A DNA stretch of 64,000 nucleotides from Vitrella brassicaformis (taxonomy: Eukaryota; Sar; Vitrellaceae): assembly GCA_001179505.1 (NCBI GenBank), contig CDMY01000311.1:48381-112380 (forward strand), in the 5' to 3' direction. A program made the position numbers and the translations under genes. Within the stretch, counting starts at the first letter, position 1; the number at the start of each line of letters is the position of its first letter. Below, piece by piece: positions 10,028 to 22,492 of the stretch. Below the pieces are notes generated by a model. The model ran no database searches, was not told the origin of the DNA, and saw only the letters and a list, made by a program, of their open reading frames with translations.

Positions 10028-13000
10028 CTACATGCCCATGCCCCGCCAGCCCTGTCCAGGCCCCTGTTGCTGCCTCGGCCCGTGTGGCATCGGCGGCCCT
10101 CGCATGCCGCCGTTCATGTTGACCCCGGACGACGGCTGCATACACATGCCGGGCGGTCCACCACCAGCACCTTGGCGCATCTGCTGCTGCTGCTGCTGTT
10201 GGTGCTGCTGGTGCACGTGAGGAACACCGTGCATGTTGTGGCCATGGCTAGGGGGGCCGGGTGCAGGTTGAGATGGCGGCTGGAACTGCTGGGAGGGGGG
10301 GAAGCCGCCGCCAGAAGGACCAGGAGAAGGACCGCGCATGCCATTCTGGGGGTGCGGACCTGCTGGCCCACCGCCACTGGGCGGTCTCCCGCCGCCAGAT
10401 GGTGCCGGCCTGCCCTCCCCACCCCCCACTGCACCTGTGCCGCGGCGGCCAGCAGGAGCACCGCGGCCAGCAGGAGCAGAAGGAGCACCGCCGCCGCTTC
10501 CGCCGCTTCCGCCGCCGCCACCGCCGGCCAGGGGTTGCGGGCGACCGGATTTGGAGGCGTCTTTCTGTCCCTCTTTCCAGAGGTCCTTCCAGAAGGACTT
10601 GACCATGTCCTGGACCTCGGGGCAGCCTTGGGGTAGGCGGGCGGACTCGTCGACGAGGCTGCTGACGAGGGCGCCCACACGATCCACCGCTGCCATGGTG
10701 GCCAAACTGATGGGAGGAGGATAGGATGTGCAAGGGAGGGCACAGAAAGAGCAAGTGTGAGAGTGAAGGGGTGGTGGGTGAGTGAAGCGGGTCACCCCCG
10801 CTACCAGCCCATTTACTTACCCTTCGATGAGATTCTTGGTCTGCTCCATGAAGTTGCTGCTCAGCTTCAACTGACCCTTTATGTCGGCAATGCGGCTGCA
10901 GACACACAGACACACGGACACTCACACATACACACAGACTCTTTCCATCCCCCTCTCGTCCAGCTCTGTGCTTACTTGAACAGGCGCTCCTTGTCCCTGT
11001 CAGATGCCGGTCGCCACGGCTGTCGCTGCTGGTCGAACCCGGGAGGCGCGGCTGCAGGGCCAGCACCCCTCCCACGCCCCCCACCCACCGCCGCAGGCCC
11101 CTGGCCATCCGCGCCCACACCCCGACCGAAGCCGCGCCCCATCATCCCCTGAGCAGCCGCACTAACAGGCACCCCCCTGCCCGCAGGCGCAACCCCTCGG
11201 CCCGCTGGGGCTGGGGCACCGCCACTCGGCTGCGGCTGCGGCTGCTGTCGGGACGGTAGCTCCGGGAAGTTTGTGCTCGATGCCAGTGGGGGGCCGCGCG
11301 GACCTGCACCTGCTGCACCTGGCCCTGGCCCGCCCCCCATTTCCCCACCAGCACCACTCCCGGGCCTCTGCTGCTGCCCCGGCTGCTGCACCATCCCCGG
11401 CTGCTGCACCATCATGCCGGGCGGCACACCGCCACCGGATGGCTGTGGCTGCGATGGCTGTGGCTGCGATGGCTGCTGCTGATGCTGCTGATGCTGCTGC
11501 TGATGCTGCTGGTGGTGTGGTCCGCCCATGCCGGGAGGGTCCCTCGGACCACCTGGCCCCCGCGGACCCACAGGGCCCATTGGTCCCTGTTCCCCGCCAG
11601 GCCACCCAGCCGCAAATGGTGTGTAGCTCGGGGGCCGGCCGATGTTGCCCGCGCCTGGCCCCGGCTGCTGCTGCTGCTGCTGCTGCTGGGGTTGTTGGGG
11701 ACGCATCGCGGGTGGACTCTGATGCTGCTGTTGCTGTGTTCCGGGCAAAGGTCTCGAGAAACCGCCCGCGGTAGCCAGTGCCTGGGCAGGGGTGGGCACC
11801 GGCGTGTTGTTGAGCGCCTGGAACGGCACACCAGGAGGCCCGGTGGCAGACATCTGCTGCTGGTGCTGCTGGTGCTGCTGCTGGTGCTGCTGCTGCTGGT
11901 GTTGCTGCTGTTGCATGGGTGCAGTGGGTGGGTGTGGTGGTCGCTGCATGCCCGCGCCAGGGCCCGCCCGCTGTTGCTGCGCTGCCTGAGCCTGTGCCAG
12001 GAGCCGTTGCTGCTGCTGCAGTGCCTGCTGCTGCTGGATGTGTTGTTGTTGCTGCTGCTGCTGCTGCTGCTGAGGCGCCATCGGGCCCCCAGCAGGGCCA
12101 GTGGGCGGCGAAGCGAGTGGGCGAGGATGGATCTGCCCCTGCTGCTGGCCGCCAGGAGCAGGGGCTCCGGGTGCGGGAACGCCAGGTGGCACCATCGGCG
12201 ACGGCCCCCGGATGGGTGCCTGTGCTGCCGGTGATGGCACCGGGCGCATCGGAGGGGCTCCTGCTGCTGCTGTGGGTGGCCGCTCGGGGACGTTGGGCGG
12301 TGGCATCTGCTGCTGCTGCTGTGGCTGCTGCTGTGGCTGCTGTGGCTGTGGCTGGTCGCCCGGGGTGGGCATGCGCCCGTTGGGCTGGGGATGGGGCTGG
12401 GATTGAGGGTGAGGCCGGGGTGCTGGCTGCTGCTGTTGCTGCTGCTGCTGTTGCTGCTGTCGCTGCGGCGGGCGCTGAGCCAGTGGCGACTGTTCGGACT
12501 CGGTGTCGTCCTCTTCCTCCTCCTCGTCTTCGTCCTCGTCGCCGTCGTCCATGTCATCGTCCGACGGCTGTGGGAACCTGGCCTGCTGCTCCTGCTGAAG
12601 CTCCTGCCGGCGCTGCTCCTCTATACGGTGCTTGGGGTCAGCGCCCCTCATGAGGTCTCGAGCGATCAACTGCAGCCATGCATGCAGACAACGCATCACA
12701 TCGACAGCCGAGAGGGAAGCAGGTCAGGTGAGACAAGGAGAGGGAGAGGGAGAGGAAGAGGTGGTGGGGGGTAACTAACTAACGGGTTACGGACTGACTG
12801 ACCTTGATGGCCTCGTAGCCGAATGCCCGGACGTTCTCGCGCAGCTCCGGCTTCGTCAGCCCGTCAACCACACACTCAGGCACTGACAACCAACACACAC
12901 GACACAAACAAAGAGAAGGAAGAAAGCGTCGTCCGTGAACTGCTCTGCGTGGATGGGATGGGCAATGAATGGGTGTGCTGTGTTGTGCTGTGCTCACTTT

Positions 13001-14562
13001 GTGTTTTCATGAGGACGGCGCGCCGCAGGAACTCTACAGGTATGTCGGCGTCACCGTGAAGGTTGGGCCCGCCCTGCCCCTGCCCGCCGCCAAACACGCC
13101 GTTGGCCATCATCGCCTCCTCGCCCCCCCGCTGCCGCACAATCCGCTCCTGTTCATCATACAAGGCGCGCACCGGGTCGAGAGGCTCGCTCGGCTGCGAG
13201 GGCGGCTGCCCGGCACGACCCACTAGTGGTGGAGGGCCGCCCTTGCCCTTGCCCTTGGGCCGCGACTCGGGTTTCTTCTGGGTGTCTGGGTTGGCCTTCA
13301 TGATGCCCGCAGACGCGTACGCGAAGGGGTCGTGCGTGGGGCCCTGCCGCTTGTCCTTGCCGGGTGGCGGCGATCCGCTGGGCATGGCCACCCCGTCGCC
13401 CCCCGTGTGACCACCGTGTTTCTTGCCCCTCTTCTTGCGTCCGGCCTGCATCTCCACAAAGGACCTCTCGTCGTCCTCCGACGGGGACCGCGCGGCGGCC
13501 TCGTTTGTTCGCTCGCGCCAGTAGTCCTTCTCGCGCGCCACCAGCTCGGTGTAGTCCACCTGCTCCTCGCCGTCGGGGGCCTGGTCGTCGGGCGGGATGA
13601 CGGGAGTGCCGCCACTGCTGGACGAGGGACGGGCATTCTGACCAACACACAACACAACACGCCAGACGGGAGGGAATGGGTGTGGCGTAGTGGGGTGGGG
13701 GNNNNNNNNNNNNNNNNNNNNNNNNNNNNNNNNNNNNNNNNNNNNNNNNNNNNNNNNNNNNNNNNNNNNNNNNNNNNNNNNNNNNNNNNNNNNNNNNNNN
13801 NNNNNNNNNNNNNNNNNNNNNNNNNNNNNNNNNNNNNNNNNNNNNNNNNNNNNNNNNNNNNNNNNNNNNNNNNNNNNNNNNNNNNNNNNNNNNNNNNNNN
13901 NNNNNNNNNNNNNNNNNNNNNNNNNNNNNNNNNNNNNNNNNNNNNNNNNNNNNNNNNNNNNNNNNNNNNNNNNNNNNNNNNNNNNNNNNNNNNNNNNNNN
14001 NGGGGGGGGGGGGGCATGGTGCCAGGCTGATCTAATCTACCTGGTCTTGGTTGTTGTTTGGGTTGTTTTGCTGCTGCTGCTGCTGCTGTTGTTCCTGTCT
14101 CCTGCGCTCTTTTTCCTCCTTTTGCTTCTTGCGGAGCTCCTCCTCGTCCTTGGTCGTCCGTATGGCGTCGTAGATGGCCTGCTCGTCACGCAACGCCTCC
14201 AGACGCTCCTGCGGCAACCACTCCACGAAGTTCTCACGCACTGCAGCCATACGCAAACCCACCACCCCACACGACAGTACACACATAGGAAGGTCCTCAT
14301 GTGGTGTGTGGTGTGTGGTGTGTGTGTCTTACGGCTATCTTCAGCCAAAGGGTCCTCGGGCTGGAGTGGGTGGAGTCCCCGCGCGACGCGGAAAGTGCGC
14401 TGGAGGCGCTCCTTGCGGAAGGGCGTGACGGGGCGGGCCTTCAGGACCTCGACCTCCTTCCTCTTCGACAGACCTTTCAGGTTCTGACCCAACGAACGAA
14501 CAACCCATCACACGGGCACACAGACGGAGAGAGATACACACAGAGAGGGTCGAAATGTGCCC

Positions 14563-14597
<35 letters not shown>

Positions 14598-14636
14598 CGT
14601 GCGTCTGTCTGTTTTTCGCTGCCTGCCTGCCTCCCT

Positions 14637-14670
<34 letters not shown>

Positions 14671-16617
14671 GTCTCGCTGCTGACATACATACCTCGAAAA
14701 GTAGTTTTTTGACTCTGTCGTCCATGCGCTCGAGGTCGTCTCTGGTGGGCCCCTCCTCGTCAGCAGTCGAGAAGAAGAGCTCCAGTGTGCTGCAGGGGCT
14801 GTCGCTGTCGCCGTCGGGCCTGACGAGCTCGACCATGTGCTGCTCGATCTGCTCCCGCCACTGCCGGTAGCCGTCCACCATTTCCAGCACACCGTGCCAG
14901 AACTCCAGCCACTCCTCCAGTTGGGTCTGACACACAATCCATCCATCCATGGGCTCATTCACGTTGGATGGACGCCACACCACCCACACAGAGACCACTT
15001 TTCACCTTTTTCCTTTCGTCTTCGGTGAGCGCGTCGGCCATTTTGACGACCGCACTGCCCTCCAGCTTGACCTCCTCCTTGGCCAGCACCCCCAGCTGGT
15101 CGAGCATCTCCTGCAACTGCTCGGTGCGGCTCTTGGCACTGGACGACTGTGGCTGCTTGCTATCGTTGATGACCTTCTGGGACAGCCTCCAGGCCGTTTC
15201 CTGCGGGTCACGGAGGTTGAAGCGGCGATACTCTTTGGGCAGGAGGAGCGAGATCTCCTCCAGGTGCTTGTTGACCCTGGTCAGCCACCCGGTCGCTTTC
15301 TTGCGGATCTGCTTCTCATTCTGACATACACACACACATGGAGAGAGGGAGAGAGATTTAGTGGTGGTGGTTGTGTTTGTGGTGGTGGTTGTGGTTGTGG
15401 TTGTGGTTGTGTTGTGTTGTGCTGTGTTGTGTTGTGGTGTGGTGTGGTGCAGACCTTGCGTTGCTTGTCCTCCTTGTTTTTGCCGTTCTTCTTGGCCTTC
15501 TTGCCGCCAGACTCAAACACCTGACACACACCACACACAGACGGACGGATTGGTACACAGGGTTCCATTCCACGCCACGCTCTCTCCCTCCCTCCCTCCC
15601 TCGGTCTCTGTGCTGTGCTGTGCGCGCGTGTGTGGATGGCATGATGGCCAATATATGTGCTGGATGTGCTTACCTGGACATCTAGGCCCTCCCCCTCCTG
15701 GCCCTGCACGTGCTGCTTGTCCTCGTCGTCAACCTCGTACGCCAGCACAGCTACGTAGTAGATCCCTGGGGGACGGGACACATAACCCAACCACAAACAG
15801 CCATACACACCACACAGACAGGCAGACAGACAGACGGAAAAATTCCCATTCATTTCCCCACTCACTCAGCCCACCAGGTCCGCCCAGCCAGGAAGTGCAC
15901 TTAGCCGCTCACCTGCCCTCAGCCTGACAGTGCAGGTCATCGGTTTCCGATTCTTGAGCCTCTGCCGGCGGCCCGTCCCCTCGGTGGCCTCTAAGCCGCC
16001 CTCCCCCTCCCCGGACCGCCCCTCCTCGCCCTCGTCGTCCTCACTCTCACTCTCGGAGCCGCCGTATGACTCGTCGTCCAGCATGTCCAAGTACTTGCCA
16101 TCCTCCCGGTCCCAATGGCCCGCCAGCACTTCGAAGACCGTGTCGCGCTGGGACTGCGACTGCTGGGCGGAGGGAGCAGAGGTGGACTCTAGGGTGGATG
16201 TGGACGAGTTGGCAGACGGGGAGACCTGCACACACAACCACACACACACACACACACATAGGCGTGCGTCTGTCTCCCTATCGATGTGTGGGTGCATGTC
16301 CGTGTGTTCGTGTGTGCCTGTGTGCGCACCTTGACGCGTGAGACCTTAAGGTAGTAGCCGAGCCTGTCGTGGTTCTCTCGGTTGTGCTCCCACGCAAAGG
16401 TGAGCTCCTCGTCCCAGACCTCGTCAGCATGGTGGCACCGCTCCCTTCCTGCCTTGTCGCCCAGCTCCGCTTTGCTGTGCCTGCCGACCAGCTGCAGGTC
16501 GGTGCACGCGGCAATCTGCCGCTGACCGGCCCTTTGGTCGCGCGACGCCACATGCGACGAGTACTCCCGTTCGCCGTCCTCCGACCCGCTGTCCGAGTGC
16601 CTCACGGACGACGCCAT
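10028..16617 (-). CDS. Very long Q/P/G-rich protein, unrecognised, interrupted by a gap
   Basis: Thirteen exons seen: 16617-16330, 16225-15913, 15765-15674, 15520-15455, 15320-15006, 14926-14693, 14483-14333, 14240-14041, [gap], 13637-12998, 12882-12803, 12669-10976, 10895-10821 and 10706-10028 (TAG). The visible parts total 1,608 aa. The N-terminal third is a charged mixed domain with a Ser/Glu/Asp acidic stretch; a helical region follows (residues near LEEWLEFWHGVLEMVDGYRQ). The 1.7-kb exon 11 has many poly-Gln runs, an acidic EDEDEEEEED patch and Pro/Gly blocks with RG dipeptides. The last exon has a short helical segment, then a Gly/Pro-rich tail. The composition suggests a nuclear regulator or condensate-forming protein (inference). 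The 300 N at 13702 may hide a gene boundary: without splicing, exon 8 reaches a stop after QDQVD. Confidence 0.65.
10990..12480 (-). repeat. CAG/CTG-rich poly-glutamine coding block
   Basis: Many separate CAG runs within one exon, for example near 11460-11510, 11664-11690, 11850-11915, 12010-12070 and 12425-12465, each giving roughly 5-12 Gln. Mixed CAG/CAA codons appear in several runs. Confidence 0.85.
13702..14001. other. Assembly gap, 300 N
   Basis: Exactly 300 N, flanked on the left by GTGGGGTGGGGG and on the right by a run of 13 G. It interrupts the long Q-rich gene between exons 8 and 9 as numbered here. Confidence 0.99.
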
Positions 16618-16821
16618 GCGGCTACCAACGTGCTACGGCAGACTACGACGAGCGGTGGGTGTCGGCTGCGATGCGGCGAGATGCATCCACACACGCCGAG
16701 GGCGGTGGATGGGAGATGATGCTGATGGGATTGCAGGAGCTGCTGGGCAGCCGAAGGACGCGGACACTGCCGTGCCAAATGCCAAATCACTCACACTCGA
16801 GGGAAAGCGATCTCGTCAGCA

Positions 16822-16829
16822 AGCTCGCG
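16822..16829 (+). promoter_or_regulatory. AGCTCGCG, near match to the promoter octamer
   Basis: Seven of eight positions match. It lies about 57 bases before the mannitol-1-phosphate dehydrogenase-like start, in the 268-base divergent gap. Confidence 0.4.
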
Positions 16830-16885
16830 CCGTTTTTTGGCTCACACATCTCGTCCAGATCTCTGCACCTGCAAAGGAGCTGATC

Positions 16886-19800
16886 ATGAGAATAGACATG
16901 CCGAGCAACCGGAGCGAGGCCTACGAGCTGGCCCTCCCCTTCCGGCCCTTCCTCGGCGGCGACGCCTTTACCGTCTACAGAATGAACTACCGCAACTTCG
17001 TAAGCCTTCACGTCACTTGAGAGAAGAAGGAAACGGCCCGCACCTCTTGCAGTCAACCGCCTCAGGTCCGCCTGCGTGTGTGTGGTGTGTGTTTGCTCAT
17101 GAAACGCAGCGTCGGGGCTACGCCAAGGGCGCGGCAGGCGAGACTGCCGATGTGGCCCGTCAGTCGAGCTACATCAATCTGCAGCACCAGTCGGCCGGCC
17201 GGGACCTGCCCGACAAGATCATTCACGTCGACTCGGGCGAGAGCCCCGGGGGTGCCAGCCCAGGCGGCCAGTCCTACCTCATGGAGGACACCGAGATGCT
17301 CAAGATATCGTCCTTCATATCGGTAAGCAGCCGATGGAATAGGATGGGCTGATGGATGGCTGGGATGCATGGCTGGTGCCTGCCGTGTGTACGACGTAAG
17401 TGAGTGTGGCTGCCGTGCATTGCATTCATTTGTCTGTCTGTCAGGACTTGGACCGGTTTCGCTCGGACTATCGGAACTTCCGCAGGGGACAGTCCAAGGG
17501 CGCACAGAGGGAGCTCTCCGATGGTACACACACACGTGTTGATTGACCACATGCACACACACGGATCTGAGTGTGTGTGTGTGTGTGTCAGTGACCAAGA
17601 ACATCACCAGCCAGCACTTGGCGCTGCTGCCGGTCTCCCAGCTGCGGCAGCTCATCCTGGCGGGGTCTGAGAGCCTCAAGGGCGCCAGCAACTACGAGAA
17701 GGACAAGTCGCTCATCGTCACCGACGGGGGCTTCCGCGACCGACTGCAGGGCCGCGGATTCAGACCCACCAAATTCCACGTCCATGTGGGTGGGCCGGCA
17801 GAGCAGAAAACACCACGCTGCGCTGCACACGGCACATCTGTCCGTGTTTGTGTGTGTGTGGGTGTTTGCTCTCTCTCTCTCTTTTCTGATTGTCGTCAGT
17901 TCGGTGCTGGCAAGTTGGGCCTCGGTTTGGTGGTGCCGTCGATGGTGGCGAGCAACAAGTCATTCGCCATCATCAACGAGCGGCTCACCAGCTGGTACCT
18001 ACCCGAGAGGGAGACGAGAAGCAGACGACAAGAACGGACCAGATCATGTGTTAGGAGGGTTGGGTCGGGTGTGTGGGTGCGTGGGTGCGGTACAGGCAGA
18101 GGATCATCGAGGGCTCCGCATCGACTGTTAACATCAAAGTCAACGGCACTCACGTCACATCCATGACCGTGTAAGCAACCAACCAACACACAACACACAC
18201 ATGGACCATCCCATCCTCCCTCCCTGCCCACTTCTCTCTCCTCTCCAGCCTCCGTTCTGGCGACCCCCTGCCCCCCCTCCCTCCCCCCGACGCGCCGCCT
18301 CTCCGGCTCTTCGTGGTGTCCGACGAGGACGCCAAGATCGCCCAGCTCATCTGCATGGCCACATCGTACTCCACCGCACTCGGACCGGCCATCGGGCAGA
18401 TCGGCACCAAGATCGACGAGGCCTACAGCGGACAAACACGAGAGGCCGACAGTGGAGGGTTGAAGCCGACGCTGTTTGCGTGCGAGAATGACCACAAAGC
18501 GGGTGGGTGAGGTGGGTGGGGAGCTGATTGATGTGTGTATGTGTGTGTGTGTGTGTGGTGTTTAGTTGATGCGTTGACCGAGCAGCTGCGCGATCATGTG
18601 GATGTGGTGCACTGCATGGTCGACCGCATCTGCACCGGCAGGGACGTCACGGCAGAAGAGGTAAAGGACACACACAAACACACACACACACACACACAGC
18701 ACACACAACACAAAAGCCGCCTTAATTACCCTCCCATCCTCCGTGTGTGAATGGAATGTGTGTCTGTGTGTGTCAGATATCTGTGACGACAGAGCCCGAC
18801 GACGGCGCCATAGTGGTCATGACGCCCTCCACCCCGCCCGCATACGCACCCGCATTCGGCGGGTCATGCTTCTCGCTCCCACTCGTGGAGGCTGAGGCCC
18901 AATACTTCGCAAATCGGAAGATCACCATCGTCAACGGTATGTATCCGTCTGTGTTGCCCTGTGTAATAATATAATGGTCGGCGAACAAACACTGTGCGCC
19001 TGTCTCTGTGTGTGTGTGTGTGTGTGTGTGAAGGCATGCACACGACGTTGGCCTTTATGACTCTGTGCCACGCCCAGCAGGATGGCGATGACGACCCAAG
19101 TGAGCCAGAGGCACACCCACACCACACACACACACACAGGCACACACACAGACACACACGCGCGCGCGATGATGTGTGTGTGTTGTGTGTGTTGGTATGT
19201 GCAGGGAGTCACGATTTGTTGACGAGCGCGACGCTGCCCGAGGAGAAGCAGCGAGAGGTGTACGCCTGGGCGGTGGCCAGAGTGCTCATGATTCTCAACC
19301 AACACGATAAACACGTCATCAAGGTCTGTCTGGTCTGTGTGCCAACACACCAGATCGATCAACCCAGCCATAGCATAGATGTTATGTTCAGCATGCGCAC
19401 GGCGTGTTGGAGGACGAGAAAGTGGCGCAGATCCTCATCGACTACGCCACACGCACACTGCAAAGGTAGGTACCCACCGCACTCAGTCATCGGTGTGCCG
19501 AGTACAGCCAGCCAAGGGTGTGGTGTGGTGTGGTGTGTGTGCTGTGTCGTGTGTGATGTGATGTGATATATGTGCTGTCGACAGGTTCACGACCATCCCC
19601 GACACCACCGGGCGCATCCTCAGCGGCGGAGTCACCAACCGGTCAGTCAGTCAGGATGCCAGGACTGACGTCAGCCAGGCCAGGCTGGCTGCCCAACACA
19701 CCCACAATGAGCTGAGCACTCACATGGGTCGTTGGTGTGGTGGGTGTGTTTGGTGTGGGGGGTGCAGTTGGCAGACTCGTTTGAAGCCGGTGGATCTCTT

Positions 19801-20050
19801 CCTGATGACCTATGACGTGGACGAAATCCCACTGGGCAAAACTGTCCTGCGGTGTGTACATCACACAATCACACACACAGGCACACACACACACAGTCAG
19901 ATGGGTGACGTGTTGCCGTGTGCTGTGGTGGTGTGGGCGCGGCGCCTGTGCAGTTTGTCTGGCCTCAAGGAGACATTTCTGCTCAAGGCCGTCCGACGGC
20001 TCGTGGAAAACACATACAGGTGAGTTGTCGCGCGCACACACACACACAAA

Positions 20051-20083
<33 letters not shown>

Positions 20084-20232
20084 GGGGAGGAAAACGCGAC
20101 GGATGCGTGTGTGTGTGCTGCAGGTTTACGGGTTTGTCGGTGGTGCATCGGCAAGCCGAGGGCTCGACGGTGCACAAGAGTGTCCTCAACAACATTCCCG
20201 CCAAGGACGCCAACACCGCCAAAGGCGCGTGA
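16886..20232 (+). CDS. Mannitol-1-phosphate dehydrogenase-like enzyme
   Basis: Sixteen exons: 16886-16999, 17110-17322, 17445-17523, 17592-17785, 17900-17994, 18096-18170, 18249-18502, 18566-18660, 18777-18936, 19034-19099, 19205-19323, 19392-19465, 19585-19641, 19768-19851, 19954-20019 and 20124-20232 (TGA). The product is 617 aa, about 67 kDa. The NAD-binding Rossmann start is FGAGKLGLG, equivalent to the FGAGNIGRG motif of MtlD. Further family marks are FACEND (compare ACEN) and NGMHTTLAFMTLCHA. About 160 residues precede the Rossmann fold, absent from bacterial MtlD (about 380 aa); large enzymes of this size are known in the coccidian mannitol cycle. The expected reaction is fructose-6-phosphate plus NADH to mannitol-1-phosphate. 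All 15 junctions keep phase. Confidence 0.85.
18661..18776 (+). other. Intron with CA-rich 5' half and TG-rich 3' half
   Basis: A clear example of the polarised introns. After the donor it has about 50 bases of CA repeats, and the last 30 bases before CAG are TG repeats. The two halves are complementary in RNA. Confidence 0.75.
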
Positions 20233-21460
20233 CAGACACGACCCAGCTACGTACCTGCACACAGACAGACACAGAGAGAGGGGAGAGCTAAGCCTACGTT
20301 CGTACGTGTGCGTACAACGCAATCAATGCCGGCCTGCAACGAACGCATCGAGCTACCGTATGCAGTTGGCTCGCTTCATTGTACGTATCCAGACAAACAT
20401 ACCCTACATATGCAGAGAGAGGTGAGGTGTGAGGTGTGAGAGGGTGAGGGTCCTTCCACCCCATGCCATGCACTTTCTAGAGAGAAGAGAGCTCACATAC
20501 ACACATATGCACGCACGTGGCGCCATGCCCGTGAGAATCCTCTCTCTGTTCGTGTCTGTCTGTCTGTCTGTATGTCGTTACGCTCTCTTTCTAGACATAT
20601 CTGAATGCGTGAGCGTCCTGCCTGACGCATGCATGATTTAAAGTTTTTCCGTGTGTGGGTCGGTCTATGTGTCTATTGTATGTATGTATGTTTGTATGTA
20701 TGATGGAATCATATAATGCTTTCTGGGATGGAATATATGGGATTTGTTGAGGTGAATATGATGATGCGATGCTGCATGTGTGTGTAGATAGCATAGCCCA
20801 GTCCGGTCCGGTTGGCTCTCAATGGTGTGTGTGTCTTGGTCATCCTGCTTGCTCTCTGTGTGTGTGTAGATAGCCTAGCCCGGTCCGGTTGGCTCCCAAT
20901 CAGTGAAGGATGTGTTTGTTTGTTTGTACGTGTGTTGCGTTGGTCCTGCCTTACCCTACCCTACTACTCGATCCGTTTGCTGCATCTCCCTCAGCAATAT
21001 GCCGTCGAAGAGATCGGTCCAGCGGTGCGATGTCAGTTCATCGCTCCGTTGCACCATACTCGTCGGCGGCACATTGGTGGCGGAACAGGCAAGTGGGCGA
21101 GAGAATACACACACCTGTACAAGGCCGAAATGAACAGAGAGAGGATGGGTGCTGGGTGTGCCGGCCGGCCCGGCTGGTGATTTCTCAATATATTTGACTT
21201 TCTGGTGTCTGGTGTGGGCAATGCAATGTGTTGTGTGGACGGGACGGACAGACCAGACGTTCGTTACATTTAATGACAGTCAGCACAACACAACACATGT
21301 GTGAAAAAATGAGAGGTCATCATTCACTCTCTCAGTGCTCCATCTATCGATAGGGGTGGGACCGAAACCGCACATAAACACTCACACAGACAGACAGGCA
21401 CACGCACACGCCCTCTCCGTAGGTAGACACACACAACTCCTCGTAAGGAAACCAAAATCA
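20233..21460. other. Intergenic, convergent, 1.2 kb
   Basis: Contains an imperfect tandem copy (20778-20824 and 20861-20901). A short frame begins at ATG 20999 after an acceptor-like CTCCCTCAG and ends near a GC-type donor. That fragment could be an exon, but I could not link it to anything. Confidence 0.5.
20778..20901. repeat. Imperfect direct repeat, about 45 bases twice
   Basis: TGTGTAGATAGC(A/C)TAGCCC, then GGTCCGGTTGGCTC(T/C)C and AAT, is present at 20778-20824 and 20861-20901. The copies differ by a few bases and are about 83 bases apart. Confidence 0.8.
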
Positions 21461-22492
21461 TCATCGCAGCGGCGTGTTGAATAGGTTGTCGACGAAGCTG
21501 TCGGCCGATGATTCCCCATTGGAAGCTGTCGGCACTGCACCCACAGCAGTCAGTACAAACAAGACAGACACATTGGGATGATGCTTTGTACCGTGCGGTG
21601 CATTGGTGTGCTCCCACTTGTCTGGTTGGTGTGTTTGACAACCTTGGCCGCCTTGGCCGCCTGACACGACACACAAGCCGAGACATCCATCATACACACG
21701 ACACACACACATGCCCACCATCAATTGCCCGACCTGACCTGCCTCCCTCACTTTGTTGTCACTGCGTCGTTTCTTGGCCTCGGCCTTCTTGGCTGCATTG
21801 TGGTGGTTTGTCTGGTGGTGGTCCTGCTTCATGTTGAGCATCCCGCACACACAGTGGTTGACCGTCTTGCGCAGCCGCGCCGACCCAATGGTCTCGTCGG
21901 GCGCATAGCGGAAGAAAAAAGGCTCGCCGCCCCACCAGCCACGCACCGTCGGATGGCTCTCGTCCTCACTGAGTCGGCCGACCTTCGCAAAAACGATCTG
22001 GTCGTACTCGAACTCGCGGCCCCGGCCACCGCGCTGGCGGCTGGCGGCCGTCTGCTCGTCTGTCATCATGCCGTCTCTCCGTGTGGGTGTGATGTAGATT
22101 GCGGTGTCTTGTGGCCAATGGGGAAGGCCTCTGAGTCGCAGGCAGACGGGCGTGTGGCGGGGCAGCTTGGTGTGAGAGCGCTGCTGGTAAGCCACCCAGG
22201 TGCCGTCTGGCGTCATGTAGACGATGGTCGGCTTCTCTGTGGCCCTCTGCCAGTCGGCAATGAGCGTGTTGGCCACGACAACTGCACACACAGACAGACA
22301 GACAGAGGCACAGACAGACAGACAGACACAGACAGAGAATCCATGGACAGACACGCAGCACATAACAGTGCTGAGTCGCCGACCGTTGACATTATCTGGC
22401 GGAGCGTATGGCAGTGCATCTTGATTGGTGTAGTAGTTCTGGGGAGGGGCACCGTAGCTGTAGCCGTCAGAATCAAAGTCTTCGGCCTCCAT
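21461..22492 (-). CDS. Basic-patch protein, unrecognised
   Basis: Four exons: 22492-22384, 22281-21752, 21660-21618 and 21534-21461 (TGA). The product is 251 aa. The N-terminus is acidic and Tyr-rich (MEAEDFDSDGYSYG). The core in exon 2 contains KPTIVYMTPDGTWVAYQQ and an aromatic patch, RGWWGGEPFFFRYAPDE. A His- and Lys-rich stretch (KKAEAKKRR, then AAKAAKVVK) could be a nuclear localisation signal. The end is Ser/Asp-rich. The third donor (ACAA|GTGGGA) is chosen because it alone keeps the frame that ends FVDNLFNTPLR. I do not recognise the family. The gene is divergent from the CCCH gene. Confidence 0.65.
   Translation of the reverse strand: MEAEDFDSDGYSYGAPPQNYYTNQDALPYAPPDNVNGRRLSTVMCCVSVHGFSVCVCLSVCASVCLSVCAVVVANTLIADWQRATEKPTIVYMTPDGTWVAYQQRSHTKLPRHTPVCLRLRGLPHWPQDTAIYITPTRRDGMMTDEQTAASRQRGGRGREFEYDQIVFAKVGRLSEDESHPTVRGWWGGEPFFFRYAPDETIGSARLRKTVNHCVCGMLNMKQDHHQTNHHNAAKKAEAKKRRSDNKVREAGQVGQLMVGMCVCRVYDGCLGLCVVSGGQGGQGCQTHQPDKWEHTNAPHGTKHHPNVSVLFVLTAVGAVPTASNGESSADSFVDNLFNTPLR

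Noticed and set aside
9665-12774. Long open frames on the + strand opposite the Q-rich gene (for example 9665-10636, 11482-12234, 11919-12653)
   Set aside because: They are Leu/Ala/Cys-rich mirror images of CAG/GGC-repeat coding on the minus strand; the minus frame has consistent splice phases and the + frames have none.
14477-14998. Open frames made of Glu-Arg, Ser-Leu, His-Thr or Val-Cys repeats here and elsewhere
   Set aside because: They are translations of GA/CT and CA/TG microsatellites in introns and gaps.
20999-21100. Possible exon MPSKRSVQRC... after an acceptor-like CTCCCTCAG
   Set aside because: I could not find partner exons or a promoter octamer; it may be chance.
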